Of a DNA stretch of 40,826 nucleotides, positions 23,893 to 31,724 are shown in pieces. The stretch lies in NCBI GenBank assembly GCA_017452665.1, contig JAFTLZ010000084.1, forward strand, positions 1 to 40,826. Direction: 5' to 3'. Made by a program: the position numbers and the translations under genes. Source of the stretch: Clostridia bacterium (GTDB taxonomy: Bacteria; Bacillota; Clostridia; Oscillospirales; CAG-272). How positions within the stretch are numbered: position 1 is the stretch's first letter; every line of letters begins with the position of its first letter. The notes under the pieces were generated by a model. It worked only from the letters and a program-made list of their open reading frames with translations, ran no database searches and was not told the origin of the DNA.

Positions 23893-25073
23893 ACCGTAAA
23901 TACCCCGTTGTTGCTGTAAAAGTTGGCAAATTGGCGGTTTTTATCGTTTTCACGGTAAACACCGTACAGCACCTCACCGGCACATGCTTTGATCTCATCA
24001 AGCAAGACTAGCTCCAAATCGCGGTCAAATACCCGGCAGGAGAGCATAAAAGCCTCAATGGTTTTTCGGTACAACACCGCCATGCCAACAATACCCATAT
24101 CACCATATTTGTCGCTAACCGAAAGAGAAAACACTACATGATCGGGATCCTCCAGTAGCTTTTTCAGCATTTCTTCAGTGTATCCGACCGCCGAAAGATT
24201 GAATTGATGCGTCCGTACCGAAAGCTCTGCCAAACGTGCACAGTCCTTTGTGCAAGCTTTACGGCAGATTGGTACGGTTTTCAACGAGGCGTTGTATGCT
24301 TGAATGCTGGTAAAGGCTTTTTTCTCTTTTTCCCGCTCTTTCTGCTCGCGATACAGCTGCGTGCGGTTCAAATCGGTTGTGGCTTGTACGCTCGCAAACA
24401 GGGAAGAGAGCCTTTCAAAAAAGCTGTTGGGCGTGGGATATTCCATTTTGATACATTCCACCTTTGGGATATTTAATTGAACATATCCCAATTCATAATC
24501 GCTGTCATCGACAAATACATAGCTGTCGGACGAGAGATTCAGCTCCTCCTCGATTGCACGCAGATTGGTTGCTTTGTCAGTTCTGTTTGCCAGAAAAACA
24601 GCAAAATGCTCCTTTTTCAGTTGCATTTCGGGCAAGGCGAACGCTTGCTCGATCAATTCCGGTCGGTTCTTGCTGCAAAGACAAAGAAGAACCCCGCGGT
24701 TGTACAATTCCAGCAAAGTATTTTGGAACATCAATACGTTGTCGTCGAGCAGGAGCGGTTCTTCACCGCTGATGCCCTTCCACAAAACGTTGTCCGCATC
24801 CAAGACCAAAACCTTTTTTATAGGTGTTTCGCTTGGAAAATATTTGGAGAGCGTTTGAAACAGCTTGTTGACAGTTTCAAAATTCTCGAAGATCAGATCA
24901 CTGTCCAGTACTTCGATGTTGTATTCGCTTTCCACTTTTACAATAAAGGAAATAAAGCTTAGGGAGGTCATTCCCACTGTAGAGAGTGAGGCATCCGGAT
25001 CGAGCTTTTGAAGTTCTTCGGGATCTTTTTTCAATGTTTCTGCCAAGCAAGCCAATATTTGATCTTGATTCAT
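23889..25073 (-). CDS. Acyl carrier protein fused to an FkbH-like HAD enzyme
   Basis: 394 residues from MNQDQILACL; AAGGAAG upstream supports this start over the longer frame. Residues 1-78 form a carrier protein: GMTSLSF with Ser37 placed for phosphopantetheine. Residues 84-230 are the HAD part of FkbH: VLVLDADNVLWKG (nucleophile Asp92, Asp94), LCLCSKNRPE and FVDDSDYELGYV. Residues about 270-394 match the GNAT-like C-terminal domain of FkbH. Known FkbH enzymes dephosphorylate 1,3-bisphosphoglycerate and load the glyceryl group on a carrier protein for polyketide extender units. No polyketide synthase is present here, so a glyceryl-type group may be passed to the peptide (inference). The gene is divergent from the XRE regulator. 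Confidence 0.8.
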   Translation of the reverse strand: MNQDQILACLAETLKKDPEELQKLDPDASLSTVGMTSLSFISFIVKVESEYNIEVLDSDLIFENFETVNKLFQTLSKYFPSETPIKKVLVLDADNVLWKGISGEEPLLLDDNVLMFQNTLLELYNRGVLLCLCSKNRPELIEQAFALPEMQLKKEHFAVFLANRTDKATNLRAIEEELNLSSDSYVFVDDSDYELGYVQLNIPKVECIKMEYPTPNSFFERLSSLFASVQATTDLNRTQLYREQKEREKEKKAFTSIQAYNASLKTVPICRKACTKDCARLAELSVRTHQFNLSAVGYTEEMLKKLLEDPDHVVFSLSVSDKYGDMGIVGMAVLYRKTIEAFMLSCRVFDRDLELVLLDEIKACAGEVLYGVYRENDKNRQFANFYSNNGVFTV

Positions 25074-25183
25074 TTTGTTTTTCTTCCTTTTTGATTTTGA
25101 TATTACACCAATGAAAAACAAGGCGATTTTGTCGATAAAATGACTTATTTTTTAATTTTTGTAGAAATATACCGTTTAAGGCA

Positions 25184-25212
25184 TTGATTTTAACAGAGTT
25201 ATGATTTATAAT
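25184..25212 (+). promoter_or_regulatory. Promoter of the central XRE regulator
   Basis: TTGATT (25184-25189), 17-base spacer, TATAAT (25207-25212), 22 bases before the GTG start. The divergent FkbH gene has no convincing promoter in 25074-25183; TAATAT on the minus strand close to its start is a weak candidate. Confidence 0.75.
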
Positions 25213-25234
25213 ATTGCCATGGAGGTGAAGCATA

Positions 25235-25735
25235 GTGCTGCGAAAAATCATAGGCAATAATTTAAAGAGCTGTCGCAAACGCCTCAATTTATCTCAACGG
25301 GAAGCTGCCGATAAAGCCGGAATGGAACAAAAGGATATCAGCAAAATAGAAAACTACGTCGAGAATTTTGGCGTGGATAAGCTGGATCAGCTTTGTAAAG
25401 GCTTGGAGATTCGTCCTTACGAGTTAGTAATAAATTTTGGTGAGATTGCAGTAAAGGATCTTTTGAAAAAGAAGTTCTTTACCAAAGGAGTTATTATCAT
25501 GCTGTATCAATATTATCTGCTGCTAAGCAGAATTTGCGATACTGAAATTTCCGATCAAGAATTTGATGTTTACGGAATCGGTGTCAAAAATCAAAGTGTT
25601 CCTTGCATCAAAAATGTCAGCACGAATCAATCGTTTGTACAAAGCCTTGTCAATTTGTGCAACGCGAATCAAGTGAGTCCTGACCATTTGATGGATGTGA
25701 TTGAGGATGCACTTTTTGAAAATGAAAGGTTATGA
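25235..25735 (+). CDS. XRE-family regulator in the peptide locus
   Basis: 166 residues, GTG start with GGAGG nine bases upstream. The first 60 residues are an HTH_3 domain (IGNNLKSCRKRLNLSQREAA, then DKAGMEQKDISKIEN). The C-terminal 100 residues are helical and unrecognised. It lies between the two leftward operons of the locus: divergent from the ACP-FkbH gene and convergent with the radical SAM gene. That position suggests it regulates the locus, most simply the ACP-FkbH/nucleotidyltransferase operon. Confidence 0.8.
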   Translation: MLRKIIGNNLKSCRKRLNLSQREAADKAGMEQKDISKIENYVENFGVDKLDQLCKGLEIRPYELVINFGEIAVKDLLKKKFFTKGVIIMLYQYYLLLSRICDTEISDQEFDVYGIGVKNQSVPCIKNVSTNQSFVQSLVNLCNANQVSPDHLMDVIEDALFENERL

Positions 25736-25747
25736 AAGCAGGGGAAA

Positions 25748-25780
25748 CAAGCCGGCATTAACCGATTGATGCCCGGCTTG
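25748..25780. terminator. Terminator between XRE regulator and radical SAM gene
   Basis: CAAGCCGGCAT and ATGCCCGGCTTG (one bulged base) form an 11-bp stem followed by CATTCTTTTT on the plus strand. The stem overlaps the last codons of the convergent radical SAM gene. Confidence 0.75.
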
Positions 25781-26786
25781 CATTCTTTTTGATCTCAAAA
25801 TCCAAAAATTGGAGCTTGCGATACATACAGCTTTCGTCGTTTCCAAGCGGGTTTGCGCTCGTGTGATAAGCTTCTGCCATGCATCCCCTTTTGCAAACAT
25901 CCTTCAAAAGGCACTTTTGGCAGCCAAAATCGGTGGCGGCGCGTTGCTTTGCCAGTGCGGTGATACGGTCCAAATTTTTGAGAAAGGCTTCTTCTTTGAA
26001 ATCGAAAATATTTCCAATGGTAAATTCCGGGGCATAGAGCGATTGGCAGGGTTGTATTGAGCCGTCCGTTTTGATGCAAATTGACAGATTGTCGGTGCCG
26101 AATACAAACGGGCAGGCAACCGTGCAGCGCGGGAGCAAGGCCTCTGTTTTGTAAGCATGGTTCAGTTTGTCTACCAGCTTCAAGACCTTCAGCTTTTGCT
26201 GTGGAGAGAGCATTTTGTTCTCCCATGCATCGGTTGCGTTGCCGGATTTGTAAATGAACGCAAACTCCGGTGTAAATCCCAGCGAGATTGCCAGACGGTA
26301 AAAGCTTTCGACATCTGAAAGATTGCTTTGCGAAATGACCATTTTCAAAAGCCGTTTCAGGTTTGGATTTTTGATTTGTTGTGCAAAGCGAAGTGTTTTT
26401 TCAAAATTGCCTATGCCGCGTGTGAGGCTGTTTTGCTCCTCGTCGGAGCCGTCCAGACTGATTTGCAAGGTGAGATTATCGTGGGAATTCAAATAGTCGA
26501 TCCACACTGCATCACCGTTGGTTCCGTTGGTTACAAATCCAAAAGAGGCTTGCGGATAACGGTCGGTCATTTCCAGAATTTGATGGAATTGGGAGTGCAG
26601 AGAGGGCTCTCCGCCGGAAAAGAGAAAACGGTTGGCACCGTACTGTGCGGTGGTTTGCAGGATTGCTTCCAAGCCGTCAAGCGGAATTTCGTGCGTCGTA
26701 CGGTTCAGCCCGGAGCGATTGTAGCACGTGCGGCAGTTCAGGTTGCAACGGTTTGTAATTTCGATGTAAACGGTTTTGATGTTCAT
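25758..26786 (-). CDS. Radical SAM/SPASM peptide-modifying enzyme
   Basis: 342 residues. The radical SAM cluster motif CNLNCRTC (Cys14, Cys18, Cys21) lies after the first strand IEITNR, followed by FLFSGGEPSLH (the GGE motif that helps bind SAM) and the rest of the TIM-like barrel. The C-terminal SPASM region holds further Cys for auxiliary Fe-S clusters: CIKTDGSIQPC and GCQKCLLKDVCKRGCMAEAY with one more Cys (DESC). SPASM enzymes modify peptides, forming thioether or C-C links. No RRE domain is fused to it; the separate PqqD-like protein encoded just upstream (overlap ATGA) would supply the leader contact. It likely acts on the 39-residue peptide (inference). Confidence 0.9.
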   Translation of the reverse strand: MNIKTVYIEITNRCNLNCRTCYNRSGLNRTTHEIPLDGLEAILQTTAQYGANRFLFSGGEPSLHSQFHQILEMTDRYPQASFGFVTNGTNGDAVWIDYLNSHDNLTLQISLDGSDEEQNSLTRGIGNFEKTLRFAQQIKNPNLKRLLKMVISQSNLSDVESFYRLAISLGFTPEFAFIYKSGNATDAWENKMLSPQQKLKVLKLVDKLNHAYKTEALLPRCTVACPFVFGTDNLSICIKTDGSIQPCQSLYAPEFTIGNIFDFKEEAFLKNLDRITALAKQRAATDFGCQKCLLKDVCKRGCMAEAYHTSANPLGNDESCMYRKLQFLDFEIKKNASRASIG

Positions 26787-27517
26787 AGCACTTCAACAAC
26801 CTTTGTTGCAATGCATTTGGCTAAAAATTCCTCCACGTCGGAGCGGATGCCGTCCGGTGTGGCATCGTAGATCTCGCACAGCTTTTCCAACAGAGTTTCC
26901 AGGTCGCACGGTTCGTCCAAAATGGTGAGAATGTCAATTCCGGTCTCGTCAAAAAAGTGTGTGTCACCGGTTTCGGGGTCGAACACCGCCAAAGAGGTTT
27001 CGTCGGAGGGGATGTAATCCATGCTTTCGTTCTTTTTGTACTTCATTGTTTTGTCCTCAACTTTCCATAAAATTTGATGATAAAAGCGGTAAATGCCGCT
27101 TTGCTTGGTGATTTTTGCATTGTAGCCGCACGCGCGAAAGGTGCGATTGACCAGATACGACAATGCAACGGTTGTGTCGGGCATTTGGGGCAGTGATTGT
27201 CCATTCAGCAAAATGGCTTTTCCGGCAATCTGATCCGACGTCATGTCCTCTAAGCGAAGGGCGTTGTCTCCCTTGCAAAAGTACCTGCCGTTTTGGATTT
27301 TCAATAAGCGGTGGATTAAAATCTCGCCCTTATAAAAGAATACCAGGACGTCGCCAACGGAATAGGTATCGGCGCGGCGAACCGTAACGCAATCTCCCTC
27401 GTACATCAGGGGATTCATGCTGATTCCGGTTACGGTGAGGGAAATGTCCCGCCCGCTGTGCAGGGCGGCGGTCAGAATTTTATACTGCAACGCTTTATCC
27501 TGCAAAGGTCTATCCAT
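26783..27517 (-). CDS. Signal-peptidase-like domain fused to a PqqD-like (RRE) domain
   Basis: 244 residues without membrane segments. Residues 20-110 resemble the S24/S26 peptidase fold: VTGISMNPLMYEGD with Ser33 in the nucleophile position, VGDVLVFFYKGEILIHRLLK with His69 where SipW-type (S26B) signal peptidases have their base, and YFCKGDN. Residues about 165-244 resemble PqqD: SLAVFDPETGDTHFFDETG, IDILTILDEPCDLETLLEKL, and VEEFLAKCIATKVVEV. PqqD-like domains bind RiPP leaders. The combination suggests a cytoplasmic protease that is brought to its substrate by its own leader-binding domain (inference). It overlaps the kinase gene by 8 bases and the radical SAM gene by 4. Confidence 0.75.
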   Translation of the reverse strand: MDRPLQDKALQYKILTAALHSGRDISLTVTGISMNPLMYEGDCVTVRRADTYSVGDVLVFFYKGEILIHRLLKIQNGRYFCKGDNALRLEDMTSDQIAGKAILLNGQSLPQMPDTTVALSYLVNRTFRACGYNAKITKQSGIYRFYHQILWKVEDKTMKYKKNESMDYIPSDETSLAVFDPETGDTHFFDETGIDILTILDEPCDLETLLEKLCEIYDATPDGIRSDVEEFLAKCIATKVVEVL

Positions 27518-28307
27518 TTTGAATCAGCTCCTTTACAAAATCCATATCGCAATAGCGCAAAATTTGACAGTCGGCTTTTGCAAGGCGTGACAAAAAGCGC
27601 AGATAGTCACCGGTTACCGTATAGTTTGTAATCGGTGCTTGCATGAGCGACATCATACGCTCGTTTGTATTCATGGGGAGTAAGCAATTTTCGCACTCAT
27701 TGCGCTGAATGAAAAAGATCTTCTTCAGCGGTACGGCCTGTTTGGCACAGTGTGCGGGGGTGTAAACGAACCGACGCAGAAAATTGCCCTCCTGCAGGAT
27801 TTGCACTCCGTCCGGCACGGCGCTGTATTTTTGCAAGACCTCCATGCCACCGTCGCGGAGCTGGATTGGTGCCGTGTACGGTTGGACGAGAAGGGTTTCA
27901 CGCTCGAGCAGGATGCAATCGTCGGTCAGATAAGCACAGCCGCGGGAGGTCAGATAGCTTGCCAATGTGGTTTTGCCCCCAGTTGTAGAGGCAAGGAAGA
28001 GATACGCACCGCCGCGCCATTCCACGGCGGCACCGTGCAGGGCAAAAATTGTGGGGGCGTAGTCTGCAATGCCGAACAGGTAGCGGTCAATTACAGATAG
28101 TGGCGTATCGGTTTGCTGCTCTCCATGCGGTGTAGAAACGGTATAGCCGTTTTCACCTTTGAAAGCGGTGATTGCAACGCCCACATCTGCGGGATGTTCT
28201 GTCACATAGCTGCCGTACTTGAGAGCAAGCAAGCTGCACAGCGAGGGGCAGTTGGTTGTGACGGAGCAAGCGGATTGTGCAGGAAAAATCAAAAATAAGG
28301 TACTCAT
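27510..28307 (-). CDS. HprK-like serine kinase of the peptide locus
   Basis: 265 residues. After a divergent N-terminus, residues 85-135 match the HPr kinase core: FALHGAAVEWRGGAYLFL, P-loop ASTTGGKT (106-113) and YLTDDCILLE with the Asp129-Asp130 pair. True HPr kinases are about 310 residues and carry an N-terminal sensor domain; HprK-like proteins of this size recur in RiPP clusters, where they phosphorylate the peptide or act with nucleotidyltransferases. It is the first gene of a leftward operon with its own promoter, and its stop codon lies inside the start of the next gene. Confidence 0.8.
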   Translation of the reverse strand: MSTLFLIFPAQSACSVTTNCPSLCSLLALKYGSYVTEHPADVGVAITAFKGENGYTVSTPHGEQQTDTPLSVIDRYLFGIADYAPTIFALHGAAVEWRGGAYLFLASTTGGKTTLASYLTSRGCAYLTDDCILLERETLLVQPYTAPIQLRDGGMEVLQKYSAVPDGVQILQEGNFLRRFVYTPAHCAKQAVPLKKIFFIQRNECENCLLPMNTNERMMSLMQAPITNYTVTGDYLRFLSRLAKADCQILRYCDMDFVKELIQNG

Positions 28308-28336
28308 AAATTCTCCAAAATACTTGATTTTACTAT

Positions 28337-28365
28337 ATTATACCACATTTTTAAAGCAATTTCAA
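28337..28365 (-). promoter_or_regulatory. Promoter of the kinase-PqqD-radical SAM operon
   Basis: On the minus strand TTGAAA (28365-28360), 17-base spacer, TATAAT (28342-28337), about 30 bases before the kinase start codon. Confidence 0.8.
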
Positions 28366-28518
28366 TATTGTAATGTCAATAATATCGAATTTCTTGCTAA
28401 AAATTAAATTTATTTTGACAGCTTTTTCTGATTGTGATATAGCAGAATAGAGAAAGTAAAAAAGCACGGTCAATGCTTTGATTTTTACATTTTTTTTGGC
28501 GAAAAAATGCAAAAGCTA

Positions 28519-28547
28519 TTGATTTTTTGAATTTAAAATGTTATAAT
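28519..28547 (+). promoter_or_regulatory. Promoter of the second ArsR-type regulator
   Basis: TTGATT (28519-28524), 17-base spacer, TATAAT (28542-28547). The AT-rich stretch 28366-28518 between the two divergent promoters holds no gene. Confidence 0.8.
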
Positions 28548-28584
28548 GATATAGAAAATTAATGAAAAGCGAGGAATTGAAAAA

Positions 28585-29637
28585 ATGCAAAAACTCAAAT
28601 TGCTGAAAGACCCCGGGTATATATTCGATTTATTTTTTATATTTTTCTGGAATTTTAACCGAGAATATTGCGAAGAGAATTTTCCGATCAGAGATGAGGA
28701 CAAGATCGTTTATGCGAAAACGTTGAATGAATTTGCTCCCATTCTGGATGATCTGTATATCTTTTTCCATGTTCTGGATCATGGCTATTGTTTTATGACA
28801 TTGAATTATTTTCATGAAAGCAACAGCAGAGCGTTGAGCAACTACAATTTACCCTATATTCAAAACGCTTTGTCGGATACAAGGGATGTAGTAAAAAGGA
28901 TGATCAAATACTATTTCCATTGGCTGCCAGAGGATGAGATTGAAAAATGTGCGGATTCGGACAAGGCAGTTTTTCGGGTCATTCGAAAATCGACCTATTC
29001 GGATACGGAAAAGAGCCGACTTTATGACTTTTTTACCGAGCCGCACTGGTATATTCAGCAGTTGAAGTATGAGTTGATTTCGAAGGAGCGTCAGCTTTTC
29101 AGTTACTATGAAAAGAACTATTTTCGAATCCTGGATCTGTACAACGGTTTGGTGATGGAGAACCTGATAAGTCAGCTGAAATCGGTGAACGAATTGTTCT
29201 TTTCTGAAAAAGAAGAAAAAGAACGGTATCTTTCCTTTTGTTTGCTCAACAAAGACTGCTTGCTGTTTACCCCTGTAGAAGAAGGCGTCGTATATCTGCT
29301 GGGGTATAACTATGAGGATGCTGTGGAATATCTGCAAGAGCAGAAAACCTCCATCAAGCTGAGTGAATTTGGCTCTGCTTTGGCAGAGGAAAGCCGACTG
29401 AAAATATTGGAGGTGATGTCGGAGAGAGGCGAAATTACTTGTAAGGATTTGGAAAAGGCTTGTGAATTTTCGGGCTCGACTGCCTACCATCATTTAATGA
29501 CGCTGCTCAAATATGGTGTTATTAAATCACGGAATGAGGGCAAAGCTGTGCTGTACAGTGTCAATACGAAGTCCTTTGATTTTGCGATCCGCATTTTGAG
29601 TCGGTATGCAGGTCACAAAGAAAATACGGCAAAATAA
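28585..29637 (+). CDS. ArsR-type regulator with a long N-terminal domain (copy 2)
   Basis: 350 residues, homologous to 21233-22291 throughout (LLKDPGYIFDLFFIFFWNFN against LLRNPGFLHDLNFIFFLKFN; FGSALAEESRLKILEVMSER against FGQALAEETRVKILLYLLEE). The C-terminal winged helix (CKDLEKACEFSGSTAYHHLM) binds DNA; the N-terminal 250 residues are of unknown function. Unlike copy 1, no small peptide frame follows it. It is divergent from the kinase operon with its own promoter, an arrangement typical of a regulator that controls the neighbouring operon. The two copies bracket the candidate peptide locus. Confidence 0.8.
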   Translation: MQKLKLLKDPGYIFDLFFIFFWNFNREYCEENFPIRDEDKIVYAKTLNEFAPILDDLYIFFHVLDHGYCFMTLNYFHESNSRALSNYNLPYIQNALSDTRDVVKRMIKYYFHWLPEDEIEKCADSDKAVFRVIRKSTYSDTEKSRLYDFFTEPHWYIQQLKYELISKERQLFSYYEKNYFRILDLYNGLVMENLISQLKSVNELFFSEKEEKERYLSFCLLNKDCLLFTPVEEGVVYLLGYNYEDAVEYLQEQKTSIKLSEFGSALAEESRLKILEVMSERGEITCKDLEKACEFSGSTAYHHLMTLLKYGVIKSRNEGKAVLYSVNTKSFDFAIRILSRYAGHKENTAK

Positions 29638-29660
29638 AAAAGCCTGCCGTGGATTTATAC

Positions 29661-29697
29661 GAAGGGTGTCTTGATCTTATCGTTTGAGGCACCCTTC
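29661..29697 (+). terminator. Terminator of the second ArsR-type regulator
   Basis: GAAGGGTG (29661-29668) and CACCCTTC (29690-29697), with further partial pairing inside, followed directly by a T8 run. Confidence 0.85.
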
Positions 29698-29714
29698 TTT
29701 TTTTTCAAAAGGGC

Positions 29715-29743
29715 TTGCATTCTTTCACGAAGAGGTGTATAAT
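29715..29743 (+). promoter_or_regulatory. Promoter of the Mrp-type ATPase gene
   Basis: TTGCAT (29715-29720), 17-base spacer, TATAAT (29738-29743), about 50 bases before the start codon. Confidence 0.8.
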
Positions 29744-29795
29744 AATAAGGATGTATCAACCGCAAGTTTTGGATAGATAAGAAAGGAAGATCAAA

Positions 29796-30650
29796 ATGTC
29801 AGAATGTACTCACGATTGTTCAAGCTGCTCCAGTAATTGCAGCTCACGCGAAAAACAGCAAAGCATGCAGATTCCCGCAAACGCCCTGAGCGAGGTCAAG
29901 CACGTCATCGGCGTTGTTAGCGGAAAGGGAGGTGTTGGTAAGTCTCTCGTTACCTCCATGCTGGCAGTGCTTTTGCAAAGAGAAGGATATAAGGTTGGGA
30001 TTATGGACGCCGACATTACGGGACCCTCGATTCCGAAGGCGTTTGGAATGCACAGCGTAGAGGTCTACGGCGACGATAACGGTATGATCCCGCCTTCTAC
30101 CACAACCGGGATCGATGTCATGTCGGTCAATTTGTTGCTTGGCTCCGACGAGACCAAGCCCGTGATCTGGCGCGGCTCGATCATTGCCGGAACGGTTCAG
30201 CAATTCTGGAAGGACACGATCTGGAACGCAGACGTTCTTTTGGTGGATTGCCCTCCCGGAACGGGCGACGTACCGCTGACCGTGTTCCAGACCATGCCCC
30301 TGGACGGCGTTGTGATCGTTTCCAGTCCGCAGGATCTCGTTTCTATGATCGTCAGCAAGGCGGCTAACATGGCGTCGATGATGAACGTCCCGGTGCTGGG
30401 GTTGGTAGAGAATATGAGCTACGTCAAGTGCCCGGATTGCGGCAAGGAGATCAAGGTGTTTGGAGAGAGCCACATTGAGGAGGTCGCCCAAAAGTTCAAC
30501 TACGATCTGTTGGCACGCATCCCGATGGATCCCAAGCTTTCTGCGCTGGTTGACCGTGGCATGATTGAGCTGATGGAAAATGATTATATGGATCACGCCG
30601 TGCAAACGATCATTGAAAAACTGAAGCTGGAGCAACCCTCTGCAAATTGA
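29796..30650 (+). CDS. mrp: Mrp/NBP35-type Fe-S carrier ATPase
   Basis: 284 residues. The deviant Walker A SGKGGVGKS (about 42-50) is the hallmark of the MinD/Mrp P-loop group; MDADITGPSIPK and VDCPPGTGD are the Mrp switch motifs. CPDCGKE (about 212) carries the CxxC that holds a bridging Fe-S cluster. The N-terminus has extra Cys pairs (CTHDCSSCSSNC), like the N-terminal cluster site of NBP35. The protein would carry and deliver Fe-S clusters to apoproteins. GAAAGGAAG precedes the ATG. It has its own promoter, and the isomerase-like gene follows 41 bases downstream. Confidence 0.9.
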   Translation: MSECTHDCSSCSSNCSSREKQQSMQIPANALSEVKHVIGVVSGKGGVGKSLVTSMLAVLLQREGYKVGIMDADITGPSIPKAFGMHSVEVYGDDNGMIPPSTTTGIDVMSVNLLLGSDETKPVIWRGSIIAGTVQQFWKDTIWNADVLLVDCPPGTGDVPLTVFQTMPLDGVVIVSSPQDLVSMIVSKAANMASMMNVPVLGLVENMSYVKCPDCGKEIKVFGESHIEEVAQKFNYDLLARIPMDPKLSALVDRGMIELMENDYMDHAVQTIIEKLKLEQPSAN

Positions 30651-30691
30651 GCGGAGCGCTTTTTAAAATGAAATAAAAAGGAAACTTTTCT

Positions 30692-31477
30692 ATGAGACTC
30701 GGAAGAATTCAAAACAATTACACCGCCGAAGGATTCGACCTGGTTCGAAACAGTGGTTTGGATTTTGTTGAAATCTGCTGCAACAATGCAGAGGACGCCG
30801 ATGCCCTGATTGCGGCAAAAGATGATGTTAAAGTGCAAATTGCCCGCACGGGAATTGACGTTTCCTGCGTGGGGCGTTGGAACCACAGCGTTCAAGAAAA
30901 CGGAACGCTCAACACCGAAAAGGCGGCACAGTACCGTGCACTTTTGGATACTGCGGCGGAGCTTGGTGCAAAGACATTTGTTTGTGGCTGTAACTACGAT
31001 GATAGTGTCAGCCTGTTCCGCAATTATGAAAATGCAATCTCCTTTTTCGGTATGCTGACCGAGCACGCCGCAGGAAAAAATATCAGGGTTGCGATTCAAA
31101 ACTGCAACTGGAACAACTTTGTGGTGTCTCCCGAACATTGGAAGATCGTTTTGGGTGAATTGAAGGATTTGTACATTAAATTTGATGCTTCGCACGCATA
31201 CAACCGGAACGAGGATTATCTTGCGCAGCTTTCCGATTGGGGGGAGCGTGTGGCACATATCCACATCAAGGGAACCACGCATGCGGGGAGCCGTAAAGTG
31301 GATGATCCGCCTGCGGGAATGGATGATATTCTTTGGAGACCTCTGTTTTCCATTTTGTACGCACGTCATTATGACGGCGACCTGAGCATTGAGCCTCATT
31401 CCGCCACCTGGCGCGGAGAGCTGGGAGACGCCGGCGTTGCGTTTACACGCGACTTTATTCGCGGCTTTATGCTGTGA
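30692..31477 (+). CDS. Sugar phosphate isomerase/epimerase-like TIM barrel
   Basis: 261 residues of the xylose-isomerase-like AP_endonuc_2 family. Conserved strands are visible: LDFVEICCNN, AAELGAKTFVCG, VAIQNCNWNNF, KFDASHAY (Asp/His metal candidates), AHIHIKG and SIEPHSATW (Glu). The usual metal Glu of strand 5 appears as Gln-Asn in AIQNCN, so the metal site may differ from the textbook enzyme. AAAAAGGA before the start. Probably co-transcribed with mrp. Substrate unknown; it is only distantly similar to the family members at 15406 and 32231. Confidence 0.8.
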   Translation: MRLGRIQNNYTAEGFDLVRNSGLDFVEICCNNAEDADALIAAKDDVKVQIARTGIDVSCVGRWNHSVQENGTLNTEKAAQYRALLDTAAELGAKTFVCGCNYDDSVSLFRNYENAISFFGMLTEHAAGKNIRVAIQNCNWNNFVVSPEHWKIVLGELKDLYIKFDASHAYNRNEDYLAQLSDWGERVAHIHIKGTTHAGSRKVDDPPAGMDDILWRPLFSILYARHYDGDLSIEPHSATWRGELGDAGVAFTRDFIRGFML

Positions 31478-31545
31478 AAGCTTAAAAACCGGTAGTCAGT
31501 TTTGTGGAAAATTAAAAAAAGACTCGGTTAAGGAACGCGTTTTTT

Positions 31546-31573
31546 GGGGGAAACATTTGAAAAAGTTTCCCCC
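31546..31573. repeat. Dispersed hairpin repeat, copy 2 (left outer arm)
   Basis: GGGGGAAAC pairs with GTTTCCCCC across a 10-base loop. On the reverse strand its flanks match the copies at 22742-22769 and 32151-32178. Confidence 0.75.
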
Positions 31574-31696
31574 AAACCCCTTCAAAACTTTTAACGCATA
31601 AATGAAAATAACGAGGTAGGAAAGTCCCTGCCTCGTTCGTTTATGTAGGCTCAAAAGTCTTTTTCGAGCGCACAGACAGAACAATAGCTTCCGCGA

Positions 31697-31724
31697 GCAT
31701 TTGGGGACCACTAACCCCAAATGC
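31697..31724. repeat. Inner hairpin, left
   Basis: GCATTTGGGG and CCCCAAATGC form a 10-bp stem with loop ACCACTAA. The loop is exactly complementary to the loop of the right inner hairpin. Confidence 0.85.

Noticed and set aside
22288..28307. A lasso-peptide cluster
   Set aside because: The leader motif, kinase and nucleotidyltransferase fit, but no asparagine-synthetase-like cyclase and no transglutaminase-like B2 protease are present, and the core lacks an Asp/Glu at ring position 7-9 after a plausible cleavage site.
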